In this document: piece after piece, positions 26,776-35,491 of the stretch
Numbering within the stretch: the first letter of the stretch is position 1
How the letters are laid out: every line of letters begins with the position of its first letter
NCBI GenBank assembly: GCA_036804525.1
Contig: DAIRSE010000003.1
Coordinates: forward strand, 62,001 to 126,000
DNA: 64,000 nucleotides
Source of the DNA: JBFLVT01 sp036804525
GTDB lineage: Bacteria; Bacillota; Desulfotomaculia; Desulfotomaculales; JASEER01
Direction of reading: 5' to 3'
Notes under the pieces: model-generated
What the model was told of the DNA's origin: nothing
The model's database searches: none
What the model saw: only the letters and a program-made list of their open reading frames with translations
Made by a program: the position numbers and the translations under genes

Positions 26776-29208
26776 CTATTCGGCAAGAGGCAGCTTCTTA
26801 AAGGCATCGTAGATCTGCTCGAAATCGGGGTTGATCTTTTTAGCCTCTTCGACCAGGACGTTCGCTTCAGCCTGTTTCCCCTGCTTTTCCTTGACAAGGG
26901 CCAGCCAGAGCATGGCCTGCGCCTTGCTGTTGTCATCCCCGATACCTTGAACGGCTTCACCCAGCAGGCTCCCCGCCTGGTCGAACTTGCCCAGCAGGTA
27001 GGATGAGGCGCCGAGGCTGAGCTTCATCTCCGGCGTCGGTTCCAGCTTCGCCCCCTGCCAGAGTTTCTTCTCTTCAGCCGTCAGCCTGCTGTTGATCTTC
27101 TCCATCGAGGAAGACACTTCCAGCGCCTTCTCCAGGTAAACCCGGGCCCGATCCTTCTGGTCATCATTCAGCAAACTGTAACCCAAAGAGAAGTGCGTAC
27201 GGGCAAGAAAATCGTACTGTTTTACGTCAAGCGGCGCTACGCCGACCGCCTTCTCGGCGTACTTCGCAGCGTCTTCGGCCTTGCCCTGGACCGCCAGCAG
27301 GTTCGCCAGCAACTGGTACCTGGCCGGCGTGTAGGAACTCATCTGCACCGCCAGTCTAGCTTCCTCAACGGCCTTGGACAGGTTATCCTTGGAACCCGTA
27401 GCCTGGTAGGCCTGGGCCAGGGCGGCATGGTAGCTCCCCTCGAACGGGTTATAGGCACAAGCCTTTTGCAGGGCGACAATTCCGCCGTTGATGTCCCCGC
27501 TGCGGAGCTTTGCGTAGCCCTGCTGGGCAAAGCTGCCGGCCGCCGCCAGAGCCATGCCGAAGGAGATGATAATAAACGCGGCAACGGACGCCGTGACCAG
27601 CGCGGCGCTGTTAAGAGGAACGTAGGACGACTCCTTCCGTTTCCGGGGCACCGCTTCCGTCGCGGGTTCCTTGACCAGCGACAGGGCGGCGGTGATGCCG
27701 AATAAAACCCAGAGCACGAGGGCCAGGGCGGCAAGTGACAAGTTGAAGTCGATCGAGGCATGCAGCCCTATGGCAACGCCGGCGACGGTAACGACCAGAA
27801 CAAGCGCCTTTCTCCCGGCGTCCTTCGCCCCGTGGTAAAGACGGTGGTTGGCCCACAGAAAAACACCCCACAGGGCGACGAACAGCACTATGCCGGCGAT
27901 ACCCGTCTCCACGCCGATCTGGGCGTAGTGGCCGTGAGCCTGGCGGGTGATGAAGTGATAGTTCTGGAAGGCCTGGTAGGCCTCCTGCCAGCCGCCGCCG
28001 CCCCAGCCGGTGAGGGGCCTCGCGGCGAACATTTCAAAGGCGTCGGTGATGGAATAGATGCGGTGTTTGGCGTTGGTGATGTCGAACACCTGGCTCTTGG
28101 CCGCCTCGTTTGAAGCCACCCAGATTCCCGCGCCTATTACAGCCAGTGTGCAGGCTCCGGCGACGGAAGCAATAATTGTTTTCCTGTATGCTGCAAATCG
28201 CTGCCCCAGGCTCCGGTTCCACCAGTCGGTCAAAGCCTGGAAACCTAAGGTAACGAATAGGCCGAGCAAAACCCACAGCCAGGAAAGCTCCGGCTTACCG
28301 GCCTGCGCGCTGCGGATGAAGAGCAAGGCCGCCGGTGCAGACGGAATCGCCGTAAGCACCAGGTGCCAGAAGTAGGGTATACGATCTGTTCTAGCACTGA
28401 AGATAAAGAACAAGGGCAGCGTCAAAATGAAGACCAGGAAGCCGCCGTTAGATTTGGCCCCTATGAAAACGGTCAGGACAATAAAGTTGCCGAGAGCAAA
28501 CAGGTACGGCCAGGGGTTGGTTTTCGCCAGCCATTCGGGAAGCCTGGCGAAGGGCAGCCACTCCTGCAGCCGGGCGGACGAACCGCCGGCACGGTTCCAG
28601 AAGTACATGCCGAGGAAAAACCCGGCCATCAGGTAACTGGCCAAAGCATTGGGATACTGGAAGGAAGAGTAGAAGCGGCCGCTGAGGAAGCCGTCTTTGA
28701 TATGGATAATCCCCGTCGCCGTCGCCAGGCCGGCCAGGGCCACGGCGATAGCCGCGCAGTAAATGACCTTCAGCAGGTGATCGGCGTCCCTGTCCGAACG
28801 GACAAGCCTAACCGTAATCCAAAAGACCAGGAAATAGAGGATATTCTTGGCAACTTCGGTAACGGCCAGCCCGGTGTTGACCGCAAAGAACGCGCTGTAA
28901 ATGTAGACGACCGGCAGCCCAAGCATCAGGTAGTCCAGGGGGTGTTCGAAGATCTTGTACCGCCGCTGCGTCCACCGGCCGAAGAAAACCAGCCAGAAAA
29001 GAACCGCCGCAAATACCAGGGCCCGGTACTGTTCCTCGGCGAAGAACAGGCCCCGGAAAAACGGGGTGACAAACAGCAACGCCGCCAGGCCCCAGAAGGC
29101 GACGGAGAGGACCAGCGGCCGTTGTGCTGCTGCGGTATCGGATGTTGTTACAGTCGATGCTTGTTGCGCTGTCGCCGTTTTCTTCGTCTGCTTCGCTTTT
29201 TTCGCCAT
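26776..29208 (-). CDS. O-antigen ligase/polymerase-like protein with C-terminal TPR domain
   Basis: 810 residues. A Lys/Ala-rich start, about 12 membrane helices (residues 30-500) with the WaaL/Wzy family stretch RPLTGWGGGGWQEAYQ and HGHYAQIGVETGIAG in a long loop, then about 250 soluble residues with TPR-like repeats (GSYHAALAQAYQATG, PARYQLLANLLAVQGKAEDAAKYAEKA). The family joins or ligates undecaprenyl-linked glycans at the outer face of the membrane. It is first of the polysaccharide operon. Confidence 0.87.
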   Translation of the reverse strand: MAKKAKQTKKTATAQQASTVTTSDTAAAQRPLVLSVAFWGLAALLFVTPFFRGLFFAEEQYRALVFAAVLFWLVFFGRWTQRRYKIFEHPLDYLMLGLPVVYIYSAFFAVNTGLAVTEVAKNILYFLVFWITVRLVRSDRDADHLLKVIYCAAIAVALAGLATATGIIHIKDGFLSGRFYSSFQYPNALASYLMAGFFLGMYFWNRAGGSSARLQEWLPFARLPEWLAKTNPWPYLFALGNFIVLTVFIGAKSNGGFLVFILTLPLFFIFSARTDRIPYFWHLVLTAIPSAPAALLFIRSAQAGKPELSWLWVLLGLFVTLGFQALTDWWNRSLGQRFAAYRKTIIASVAGACTLAVIGAGIWVASNEAAKSQVFDITNAKHRIYSITDAFEMFAARPLTGWGGGGWQEAYQAFQNYHFITRQAHGHYAQIGVETGIAGIVLFVALWGVFLWANHRLYHGAKDAGRKALVLVVTVAGVAIGLHASIDFNLSLAALALVLWVLFGITAALSLVKEPATEAVPRKRKESSYVPLNSAALVTASVAAFIIISFGMALAAAGSFAQQGYAKLRSGDINGGIVALQKACAYNPFEGSYHAALAQAYQATGSKDNLSKAVEEARLAVQMSSYTPARYQLLANLLAVQGKAEDAAKYAEKAVGVAPLDVKQYDFLARTHFSLGYSLLNDDQKDRARVYLEKALEVSSSMEKINSRLTAEEKKLWQGAKLEPTPEMKLSLGASSYLLGKFDQAGSLLGEAVQGIGDDNSKAQAMLWLALVKEKQGKQAEANVLVEEAKKINPDFEQIYDAFKKLPLAE

Positions 29209-29554
29209 GTTTGCGGATGCGGCTTGCGCCGGACCCTGCCTCCTTCATTTGCTCGTTGTCTAGTCAAATACTGCGAAAAACTCCGCTTCCTGCTTCTACG
29301 CCAAAAAAGACCGGGGTTTGGTTTTCTAAACCGCCAAGACGCCAAGATCGCTAAGACAAAACCGGAGAAAGATAACCACCAGGACGCCAAGAAGAGGCGA
29401 GAGGCTGTGGCGCCTTAAAATCCATTTTAAGGTGGGTTTCCCTAAGAGTCAACAAAGTTCGACGATGTCGGCCCGGCCGAAATCTTTGTCGCCTGAAAAA
29501 GGCACGGAGTGATTTTCCGGCCGTTATGATATCCTAAAACCGAGGTGGCCTTAT
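29209..29554. repeat. Gene-free gap with CGCCAAG-type short repeats
   Basis: The divergent gap before ubiB holds clustered copies of CGCCAAGA (29332-29346 twice, 29394-29401 once), a kind of short repeat seen in many genomes. Downstream of them TATGAT near 29525 could be the -10 of ubiB. No protein-like reading was found. Confidence 0.4.
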
Positions 29555-31234
29555 TTGTTCGGGCGCATCATTCTCCGTTACCAAAAAGCCCAGAGGTATC
29601 GCCGGATAGCACGCGTGCTGGCCGCGCACGGCTTTGATTTCGTCCTTCACTACGCCGGACTGGCTGACCTGGTCGCCCAACCCCGCAGGCTGTTCAGGCG
29701 CCAGGAACAGCCAAAGACCCGCCGCTCTTCCGCAGAGCGCCTGCGCACGGTTCTGGAGGAACTGGGCCCTGTTTTCATCAAGCTGGGGCAGCTCCTCAGC
29801 ACCAGGGCCGACCTGCTGACGGACGAGTATATCCACGAGCTGGAAAAGCTCCAGGACGATGTACCGCCGTTCCCGTTCCCCGAGGTTCGCCGGCAGGTCG
29901 AACGCGAAATGAACGTTCAGCTGGAGGACGCCTTCGCCGAATTCGACCCGGTCCCCATCGCCGCCGCCTCGGTCGCGCAGGTTCACCGGGCCAGGCTGCA
30001 CAGCGGGGAAGAAGTCGTCGTAAAAGTACAGCGCCCGGGCGTCGCCCAGGCGATGCTGGTGGATATCGCCATCCTGCACGACTTCGCCCGCTGGGCCGAC
30101 CGGCACACCGCCTGGGGTAAAGTTTACGGCTTCACCGAACTGGCCGACGAGTTCACGCAGATCATCGCCGAGGAGACGGACTTCCGCGAGGAAGCCCGCC
30201 ACGCCGAAGCCCTGCGGCGCAACTCCCTGAATGACCCCAACGTCGTCATCCCAAAAGTTTACTGGGATTACACGTCCAAAACGGTTTTGACCATGAGCTA
30301 CGTCCACGGCATCAAACTGAACAACCTCAAGGCCATCGTCGCCGCCGGTATCGACACCAAGCGTCTGGGCCTGCTTGTCGCCAACACGCTGTTGCGCCAA
30401 ATCCTTGTCGACGGAGAGTTTCACGCCGACCCGCACCCCGGCAATCTTGCCGTTACCGGCGACGGCAGCTTGGCCATGATGGACTTCGGCATCGTCGGCC
30501 GTCTTTCGCGGGAGACAAAGGACAGCCTGGGATTAATGGTCCTGGGCCTGGTCAAGAAGGACTCGTCCGTCGTTTTCCGGGCAATCAGGGAGATGGGCGT
30601 CGTCCCGCCGAGCGTTTCCCCCGTCGCCGTCCGCCGTGATATTGAGCGGCTCCAGGAAAAATACTACGACGTGCCGATCACGCAGATACGCGTCGCCGAG
30701 TCGCTTACCGACCTCATGCGCGTGGCCTACAAGCACCACATCAGGCTGCCTACCGAGCTGACCATGCTGATCAAGGCCCTGGTCACGGCCGACGGCGTGG
30801 CCAGGCAGCTCAACCCTGACGTCAGGCTGGCCGAGCTGGCGCAGCCCCTTGCCAAACGCCTCTTCACCGAACGGCTGAGCTGGGCCCGCGCACAGCGCGT
30901 GCTGCTGGAGGAAATCCCCGACCTGGCGCGGACGGCCGCCGAGATCCCCGAACGGCTGAGCCACCTGCTGGCCCTGGCGGGAAGGGGCGAACTGCGGTTT
31001 ACCCAGGAAAACCCCTCAATCGACCGCTTCGGCCTGCTGCTGAAGAAACTCGTCCACCGCGCGGTCCTGGCCCTGCTCTCGGCGGCATTCGTCGTAGCCG
31101 CCGGTTTCTTCAGCACTAGCGGCTACCACGTATTGGGCATCCGTGCCGCTGATGCGGCCGTGGCCGTGAGCGCCGTCGCCGGCGGGCTCCTGCTGTGGAG
31201 CTATTTGCGTGGCCGGCGTAAGAACTTGCAATAA
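29555..31234 (+). CDS. UbiB/ABC1-family atypical kinase
   Basis: 559 residues, starting at TTG 29555, seven bases after GAGGTGG. It has the family's KxGQ-like FIKLGQLLSTRADLL, the Ala-rich nucleotide loop AAASVAQVHRA, KVQRPG (lysine), EEVDFREEARHAE-like ETDFREEARHAEA, FHADPHPGNL and MDFGIVG, and two C-terminal helices. Family members are needed for isoprenoid quinone or other lipid metabolism; here the substrate is unknown. It is the only plus-strand chromosomal gene. Confidence 0.9.
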   Translation: MFGRIILRYQKAQRYRRIARVLAAHGFDFVLHYAGLADLVAQPRRLFRRQEQPKTRRSSAERLRTVLEELGPVFIKLGQLLSTRADLLTDEYIHELEKLQDDVPPFPFPEVRRQVEREMNVQLEDAFAEFDPVPIAAASVAQVHRARLHSGEEVVVKVQRPGVAQAMLVDIAILHDFARWADRHTAWGKVYGFTELADEFTQIIAEETDFREEARHAEALRRNSLNDPNVVIPKVYWDYTSKTVLTMSYVHGIKLNNLKAIVAAGIDTKRLGLLVANTLLRQILVDGEFHADPHPGNLAVTGDGSLAMMDFGIVGRLSRETKDSLGLMVLGLVKKDSSVVFRAIREMGVVPPSVSPVAVRRDIERLQEKYYDVPITQIRVAESLTDLMRVAYKHHIRLPTELTMLIKALVTADGVARQLNPDVRLAELAQPLAKRLFTERLSWARAQRVLLEEIPDLARTAAEIPERLSHLLALAGRGELRFTQENPSIDRFGLLLKKLVHRAVLALLSAAFVVAAGFFSTSGYHVLGIRAADAAVAVSAVAGGLLLWSYLRGRRKNLQ

Positions 31235-31254
31235 CACAGGGTCCGTGCTATAAT
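31226..31254 (+). promoter_or_regulatory. tRNA promoter
   Basis: TTGCAA (31226-31231), a 17-bp spacer and TATAAT (31249-31254), ending 13 bp before the tRNA. The -35 box overlaps the end of the ubiB gene. Confidence 0.75.
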
Positions 31255-31267
31255 GATTTTTACAAGT

Positions 31268-31342
31268 GGGCGATTAGCTCAGGGGGAGAGCGCTTGACTC
31301 ACATTCAAGAGGTCGCTGGTTCGATCCCAGCATCGCCCACCA
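31268..31342 (+). tRNA. tRNA-Val (CAC)
   Basis: Seven-base acceptor stem GGGCGAT/ATCGCCC with encoded ACCA end, D-arm AGCTCAGGGGGAGAGC, anticodon stem CTTGA/TCAAG with loop CTCACAT (anticodon CAC) and T-arm GCTGGTTCGATCCCAGC. An integrase gene follows 200 bp later, so the 3' part of the tRNA is the likely phage attachment core. Confidence 0.95.
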
Positions 31343-31355
31343 ATCCAGATAAATC

Positions 31356-31427
31356 AAGGGTTCCAAGCATTGCCCAAACCAGGAACCCTTTGCTTTTGAC
31401 GGTTGACTGCGGCCCAACAGTCAACCG
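31356..31427 (+). promoter_or_regulatory. Two inverted repeats between attL and integrase
   Basis: AAGGGTTCC (31356-31364) pairs with GGAACCCTT (31382-31390), followed by TTGCTTTT, a possible terminator for the tRNA transcript. CGGTTGACTG (31400-31409) pairs perfectly with CAGTCAACCG (31418-31427). They may also serve as integrase arm sites. Confidence 0.5.
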
Positions 31428-31545
31428 ATCCTAAGCCCCTGGTGCTGTACGCCCTACAGCCCCGGTAACATCCTGGCACATCCGATGTGTTGACCTATCC
31501 TGACAAGCCGTCCTTCCACAACTGCTTAGAGGAGGTCAACTATCT

Positions 31546-32568
31546 ATGCCTGCTGTCCGTAATCGCATTCCCGGTGTCCGTGCAAAAAAACTCCCCATCA
31601 ATGGCCCGAATGTCACCACCATTACTCTTTCCCCTGGTGGAGAGTCTTGGGAGACCGCAATAAACCGTTTCAAGCAAGGGCGTGGCAAGAAGATCCGGGA
31701 AACAACCCTCAAATGGTATCTATCCAACCTGCGTAGCTTTGTCCGCTACCTCAATGACTTGGATCTGCAAGACATCACCCCATTAAACATGACCTATGAC
31801 GACGTACAAGACTTTCTCGAGTACTGCGCCGAAGATCTGGAGATGCAGCCCCGGACGATCAATGCTCGAATTGTGAGCCTCAAAGCTCTCTATGCTTTCC
31901 TGCTTGACCGTAAAATGGCCGTCAACAATCCAATGGATGAGATCTTGGAGTTACCGGAGGATGAGCCAGAAATCCAGACCTTTTCCCCCGATCAACTGCG
32001 CAAGCTCCTTGATCAGCCCGACCGATCCACCTTCAAAGGCTTCCGGGATTATGTGCTTATGCGCTGTTTACTCGACCTGGGCAGCAGGATCGGAGAGACG
32101 CTGAAAATCAAGATCTCCCGCATTGAATTTGTCAATGAGATTCCCCAGACTGTCTGGCTGCAAGAGACAAAGAACCACGAACCCCGGCGATTGGCGTTGC
32201 CGGAAAAGCTCCAGGAAACAATCACCCAATGGCTCCGTATGCGTAAAGAAGTTTTTGGCATAGATCCCCTGGTCGTAGATTGGCTGATCATCAATCAGGA
32301 CTGCAACCCACTCCACCCCCGTAACTTCCAAAGATGGATGAGGGAGTACGCCGACCGAGCCAAGATCACCGGCGTCCGGCCAACCCCGCACACCCTGCGA
32401 CATACCTTCGCCAAACTATACATCGAAGGCGGCGGTGACATTGTCTCCCTGAAAGACATCCTGGGCCACAAAGATATGAGGATGGTCTACCGCTATGCAC
32501 GGTTCTTCGGCAAAGAACTAATAGAACGCCACCGGCAGTTTGCCCCCTCTGCCACCTTGAACATATAA
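31546..32568 (+). CDS. int: Tyrosine recombinase, phage integrase
   Basis: 340 residues; start ATG at 31546 after GAGGAGG. An N-terminal SAM-like core-binding domain (about 45-130) precedes the catalytic domain with Arg in LDLGSRIGETLK, HTLRHTFAK (HxxR), ILGHKD and the nucleophile region MVYRYARF. It should integrate the prophage at tRNA-Val. It is the only plus-strand gene of the left prophage end and converges on the late operon, separated by a terminator. Confidence 0.92.
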   Translation: MPAVRNRIPGVRAKKLPINGPNVTTITLSPGGESWETAINRFKQGRGKKIRETTLKWYLSNLRSFVRYLNDLDLQDITPLNMTYDDVQDFLEYCAEDLEMQPRTINARIVSLKALYAFLLDRKMAVNNPMDEILELPEDEPEIQTFSPDQLRKLLDQPDRSTFKGFRDYVLMRCLLDLGSRIGETLKIKISRIEFVNEIPQTVWLQETKNHEPRRLALPEKLQETITQWLRMRKEVFGIDPLVVDWLIINQDCNPLHPRNFQRWMREYADRAKITGVRPTPHTLRHTFAKLYIEGGGDIVSLKDILGHKDMRMVYRYARFFGKELIERHRQFAPSATLNI

Positions 32569-32576
32569 AAATAAAA

Positions 32577-32614
32577 CCAGAAGCCCCGCCCTGACGATCA
32601 GGCGGGACCTCTGG
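32577..32614 (-). terminator. Intrinsic terminator at left end of prophage minus-strand genes
   Basis: CCAGA...CCCGCC-CTGA-CGA-TCAG-GCGGG...TCTGG forms a long stem; read leftwards it is followed by TTTTATTTTTATATG. It stops leftward phage transcription before the integrase. Confidence 0.8.
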
Positions 32615-32706
32615 CGAGAGAAATGCAGATGCGGGAACGGCTGGACAATTTGATGATAAATCGGGCACCCAAATCCGGCAAGCGTACCCGTTACCTTTTC
32701 ATAAAC

Positions 32707-32750
32707 GGGACACCCCTCTGCCTGCTGCCGCTTCAAGAGAGGGGTGTCCC
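32707..32750. other. Long inverted repeat in intergenic region
   Basis: GGGACACCCCTCT and AGAGGGGTGTCCC form a perfect 13-bp stem with an 18-nt loop. It has no T-run in either direction. Its left flank (GTTAC...CATAAAC) resembles the flank of the 36.7-kb hairpin. Confidence 0.6.
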
Positions 32751-32765
32751 TTGCTTAGGAGGTTT

Positions 32766-32867
32766 ATGTCAATGCCCACTTCCGCTTTTATCATAAGACC
32801 AATGGCCCCACCTGTTAAGAATGCCCGTTACTTTTTACCCTCTGATGCCCAACACCTGCTCCAATAG
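32766..32867 (+). CDS. Possible 33-residue plus-strand peptide
   Basis: ATG at 32766 lies after a perfect TTAGGAGGTTT site and gives MSMPTSAFIIRPMAPPVK and 15 more residues to TAG. Its end overlaps the neighbouring minus-strand gene by 33 bp. The strong ribosome site is the main argument; the sequence is unlike anything I know. Confidence 0.3.
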   Translation: MSMPTSAFIIRPMAPPVKNARYFLPSDAQHLLQ

Positions 32868-33326
32868 CTCTCTGGCTCTTTGGACGGTCTTGGATCTGAA
32901 CGCCTGTTGTGAAGCCCGCAGAAGCTCCACAGCCTCAGCAACCTTACCCAAGCCCCTGGACTGCTCCGACAAAAGGCCCTGCTCCAACATATAACAAGCA
33001 GCCATCACCTTCTGCTCCCGTGACATTGCATCCCCGACAAGTTCCCACCATTCGCAAACCCTGGCCGGTGTCCCGCTAATACTCCCCAGCAGAAGCCAGT
33101 TCTCCTGGTATAAAGCTTCAACCATCATTGCAAACCTGACAAATTCCTGCGGCCCCAACTCCAGCCCAAATCCTGCATATCTCCGATAAGCATAGATATA
33201 AGCCCACACTCGAACCCACTCCGACCCAACCTCGGACTGCGCCATATTGATCTCATCAGGAGACACATCAGCCAACCCAAAGAAGTCTCTAAACTCCTGG
33301 CAACGAGCCACCGAACCGCTGTTCAT
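32835..33326 (-). CDS. Prophage accessory protein, unknown
   Basis: 163 residues, helical throughout, with VWAYIYAYRRYAGFGLELG and a C-terminal coiled segment (SKTVQRARELLEQVLG). Last gene of the leftward accessory region. No family recognised. Its start lies inside the 3' end of the next small gene, suggesting coupled translation. Confidence 0.65.
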   Translation of the reverse strand: MNSGSVARCQEFRDFFGLADVSPDEINMAQSEVGSEWVRVWAYIYAYRRYAGFGLELGPQEFVRFAMMVEALYQENWLLLGSISGTPARVCEWWELVGDAMSREQKVMAACYMLEQGLLSEQSRGLGKVAEAVELLRASQQAFRSKTVQRARELLEQVLGIRG

Positions 33327-33459
33327 ATGCCCTCATCTTCCCCTCATAATATTCTTCAATATCTGCAAACCAGCGGGCAAACGCCTTGGCAGCACCATTC
33401 TCCCCGGAAATCTCATCGCTAACGGCCTGCCCGACAACAGCGTCATATAGAGCATCCAA
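33289..33459 (-). CDS. Small accessory protein, unknown (56 aa)
   Basis: From TTG at 33459 the reading gives LDALYDAVVGQAVSDEISG, then AKAFARWFADIEEYYEGKMR. Composition and amphipathic pattern are protein-like, and its 3' end overlaps the start of the 163-residue gene by 38 bp. A TATAAT (33497-33502, minus) lies just upstream. Confidence 0.5.
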   Translation of the reverse strand: MDALYDAVVGQAVSDEISGENGAAKAFARWFADIEEYYEGKMRAYEQRFGGSLPGV

Positions 33460-33517
33460 CCGGCACCCAGATATCCACCTGCTCCGGCAATCGCGTATTA
33501 TACACGATCCGCTTAGC

Positions 33518-33748
33518 TCAACCAGTCATATCGTGCTTCAATAAGATGCTCCAAACAAGGTTGAACTTTTGTTCCTTTTCGGCGTCCTGGGCGATCCCCG
33601 GCCACCACCCGACACCCTCAAAATGGAATGACCGGGGCGGGACATCCTTCCCGAAACATAGGTTGGCCCCGACCCCCACCGGCACTACCATATCCGTTGC
33701 AGATGGAAATACAGGGCGGCTGGACGCCGCCCCTTCCTTCCCGCTCAC
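33518..33748 (-). CDS. Small unknown protein coupled to the VWA gene
   Basis: GTG at 33748 overlaps the VWA stop by one base (TTAGTG) and is preceded by GGAAGGAG at eight bases, so translation is probably coupled. The 76-residue product ends KFNLVWSILLKHDMTG. No family recognised. Confidence 0.45.
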   Translation of the reverse strand: MSGKEGAASSRPVFPSATDMVVPVGVGANLCFGKDVPPRSFHFEGVGWWPGIAQDAEKEQKFNLVWSILLKHDMTG

Positions 33749-35097
33749 TAAGCCACTCCTTCCAGCCTAACCGTCTGCCCCCAAGGAGCCTCGACATTTG
33801 TGGTGATCACCCACAGCACCGGGAACCCCGGATCAACTTCTGGGAATCTCCCATATCCGTCCGTGATGTAAGCCAAAGCACTCGGAGTAATTGCCCGCTT
33901 CCTGATCTCCTCGAACACGGGCCGGAAGTCAGTACCCCCGCCACCCTTCGGCTTTGCCCTCTCCGGCCACGGATCTTGACTGTTCACCTCATAGATCCCG
34001 TGGAGCTTGGCATCGCAAAAGGCCAGGAATCCCTTAACCTGCGGATAGCTTGCCATAATCCCCCGCACCTCTGCCAAGAAAGCTGCAAGTTCCTTGTCGC
34101 CGACGCTACCCGACGTATCGACCACGATCCAGATATCCTCCACCGCTTCATCGCCGAAGTCCGGCATAATAATGTCCCCATATTCACCATTACAAAACCG
34201 GCGATCAGGAGGACTCCAAGTGTAGTCCACCTTACTCGGCTGCAAGAAGTAAGCCAAGACCCTGCGCCAATCGACCTTCGGCTCCAACATCTCTCTGACA
34301 AGCCTCTCCATCCCCGCTGGGACATTGTCCCGCATTTTGGCCCCTTCCATCGCCTGAACCAAACGCTTCTTCCACTCAGCAGCCTGTCTCTCGATCTCTG
34401 CCGATGTCGTGTTCTCCTGGGCCTGCCTCCAGATACTATGGTCACCCCACGGTTGGCCCTGCATCGGCTCGCCATTATCGCCTGCTTCTTTCTGCAAGCC
34501 GCCTGCCCCCCCCTGTGTGTGGGCTTTCTGCTGACCTTTGCCCTGTCCGTTACGCTGGCCTTTCTGGCTACCCTGACCGCCGTCCTGCCCTTGCTGATCC
34601 TGTCCACCCTGACCCCTGTTCTGATCCTGCCCCTGGCCCTGGCCGCCATTCCCACAATGCTGAGACATCTTCGGCGGCTTCTCCTTCTGGAGCTTGGCAT
34701 AGATTTCATCTGCCGACAGACCCCGGTACTTCTCATTGATCAAAACGCCCTTCGGCAGTTCCAGCTTGGCGTCCTTAAGGATGATGTTGATAGCGTAGTC
34801 CGTAGCATAGTTCCAGTATGTCTGATCCCGGCTCCCGCACCGCAGGATATGATCCAAAGCACAGTGCAAGACTTCATGGGACACAGCTCCCTTGATGACC
34901 TCGAACCCTTCGACCTTATGCACCTTCTCCACCCAGGTCGGGTTATAGACCAACCGCTTTCCATCCGTAGCCATCGTACTTGTAATCTGGGCATTCTCCT
35001 CAACTTGGAGATATAAAGCCAGAGTGCCGAAAAACGGTTGATCCAATACCAGCTTTGTCCTGGCCCGCTTCATGATCATCTCGGCATTGAACTCCAC
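33748..35097 (-). CDS. VWA-like protein with N-terminal putative metallopeptidase (DUF2201 type)
   Basis: 449 residues, GTG start. Residues about 1-115 form the metallopeptidase-like part with SHEVLHCALDH (HExxH). About 145-210 is a Gln/Gly-rich linker. The C-terminal half is VWA-like with a MIDAS start DTSGSVGD and later GGGTDFRP and ITDGYG. Such proteins work with MoxR AAA+ ATPases; a MoxR gene lies 0.4 kb upstream. It has its own promoter with the repeated dyad (35137-35165). Its role in the phage is unknown. Confidence 0.85.
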   Translation of the reverse strand: MEFNAEMIMKRARTKLVLDQPFFGTLALYLQVEENAQITSTMATDGKRLVYNPTWVEKVHKVEGFEVIKGAVSHEVLHCALDHILRCGSRDQTYWNYATDYAINIILKDAKLELPKGVLINEKYRGLSADEIYAKLQKEKPPKMSQHCGNGGQGQGQDQNRGQGGQDQQGQDGGQGSQKGQRNGQGKGQQKAHTQGGAGGLQKEAGDNGEPMQGQPWGDHSIWRQAQENTTSAEIERQAAEWKKRLVQAMEGAKMRDNVPAGMERLVREMLEPKVDWRRVLAYFLQPSKVDYTWSPPDRRFCNGEYGDIIMPDFGDEAVEDIWIVVDTSGSVGDKELAAFLAEVRGIMASYPQVKGFLAFCDAKLHGIYEVNSQDPWPERAKPKGGGGTDFRPVFEEIRKRAITPSALAYITDGYGRFPEVDPGFPVLWVITTNVEAPWGQTVRLEGVA

Positions 35098-35136
35098 CGC
35101 TGCATCCCCCTCATTTAAGATCTGTCTAGTAAGCCT

Positions 35137-35165
35137 ACTGTATCACCATTTGGTGACAGAGTAAA
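35137..35165 (-). promoter_or_regulatory. Promoter with central dyad operator, VWA gene
   Basis: TTTACT (35160-35165), 17-bp spacer, TACAGT (35137-35142). The spacer holds the dyad TATCACCATTTGGTGACA (35141-35158). Start of the VWA gene is 40 bp downstream. First of a set of matching sites. Confidence 0.65.
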
Positions 35166-35217
35166 GACGGTTCTTTCAGAATTTCCAAGGGCCGGAGAGA
35201 ACCCCCGGCCCTATCTG

Positions 35218-35475
35218 CTATACCCATATCTCGTCCAACTTGTCAGCGACCAGGAGCGTTGCCACCTCTTCCAACGGGGCCTGGCAGAGCCTCAACTGCT
35301 CGTCATCATCCATCTTCCGAAACTGGGCCAAAGCACCCTTAGCAAACTCGTGACTACATTCGAGGTTCTGTAGGTGCTCCATAAACCTGCTTGCCCGATG
35401 CTCTTTTTGCGGCACAATCACTGGATAGGGGTGGCCGTCCTTCTCGCGTGGGAACATAAAAACATAATTCGACAT
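35218..35475 (-). CDS. Small prophage protein, unknown
   Basis: 85 residues beginning MSNYVFMFPREKDGHPYPV, with a helical C-terminal half (QFRKMDDDEQLRLCQAPLEE). It follows the MoxR gene by 16 bp and probably shares its transcript. No family recognised. Confidence 0.65.
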   Translation of the reverse strand: MSNYVFMFPREKDGHPYPVIVPQKEHRASRFMEHLQNLECSHEFAKGALAQFRKMDDDEQLRLCQAPLEEVATLLVADKLDEIWV

Positions 35476-35491
35476 CCCCGCCGCACCCCCC

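Noticed and set aside
35141..35158. Dyads as LexA/SOS boxes
   Set aside because: The half-site TATCACC does not match the Gram-positive GAAC-N4-GTTC consensus; a phage repressor is more likely.
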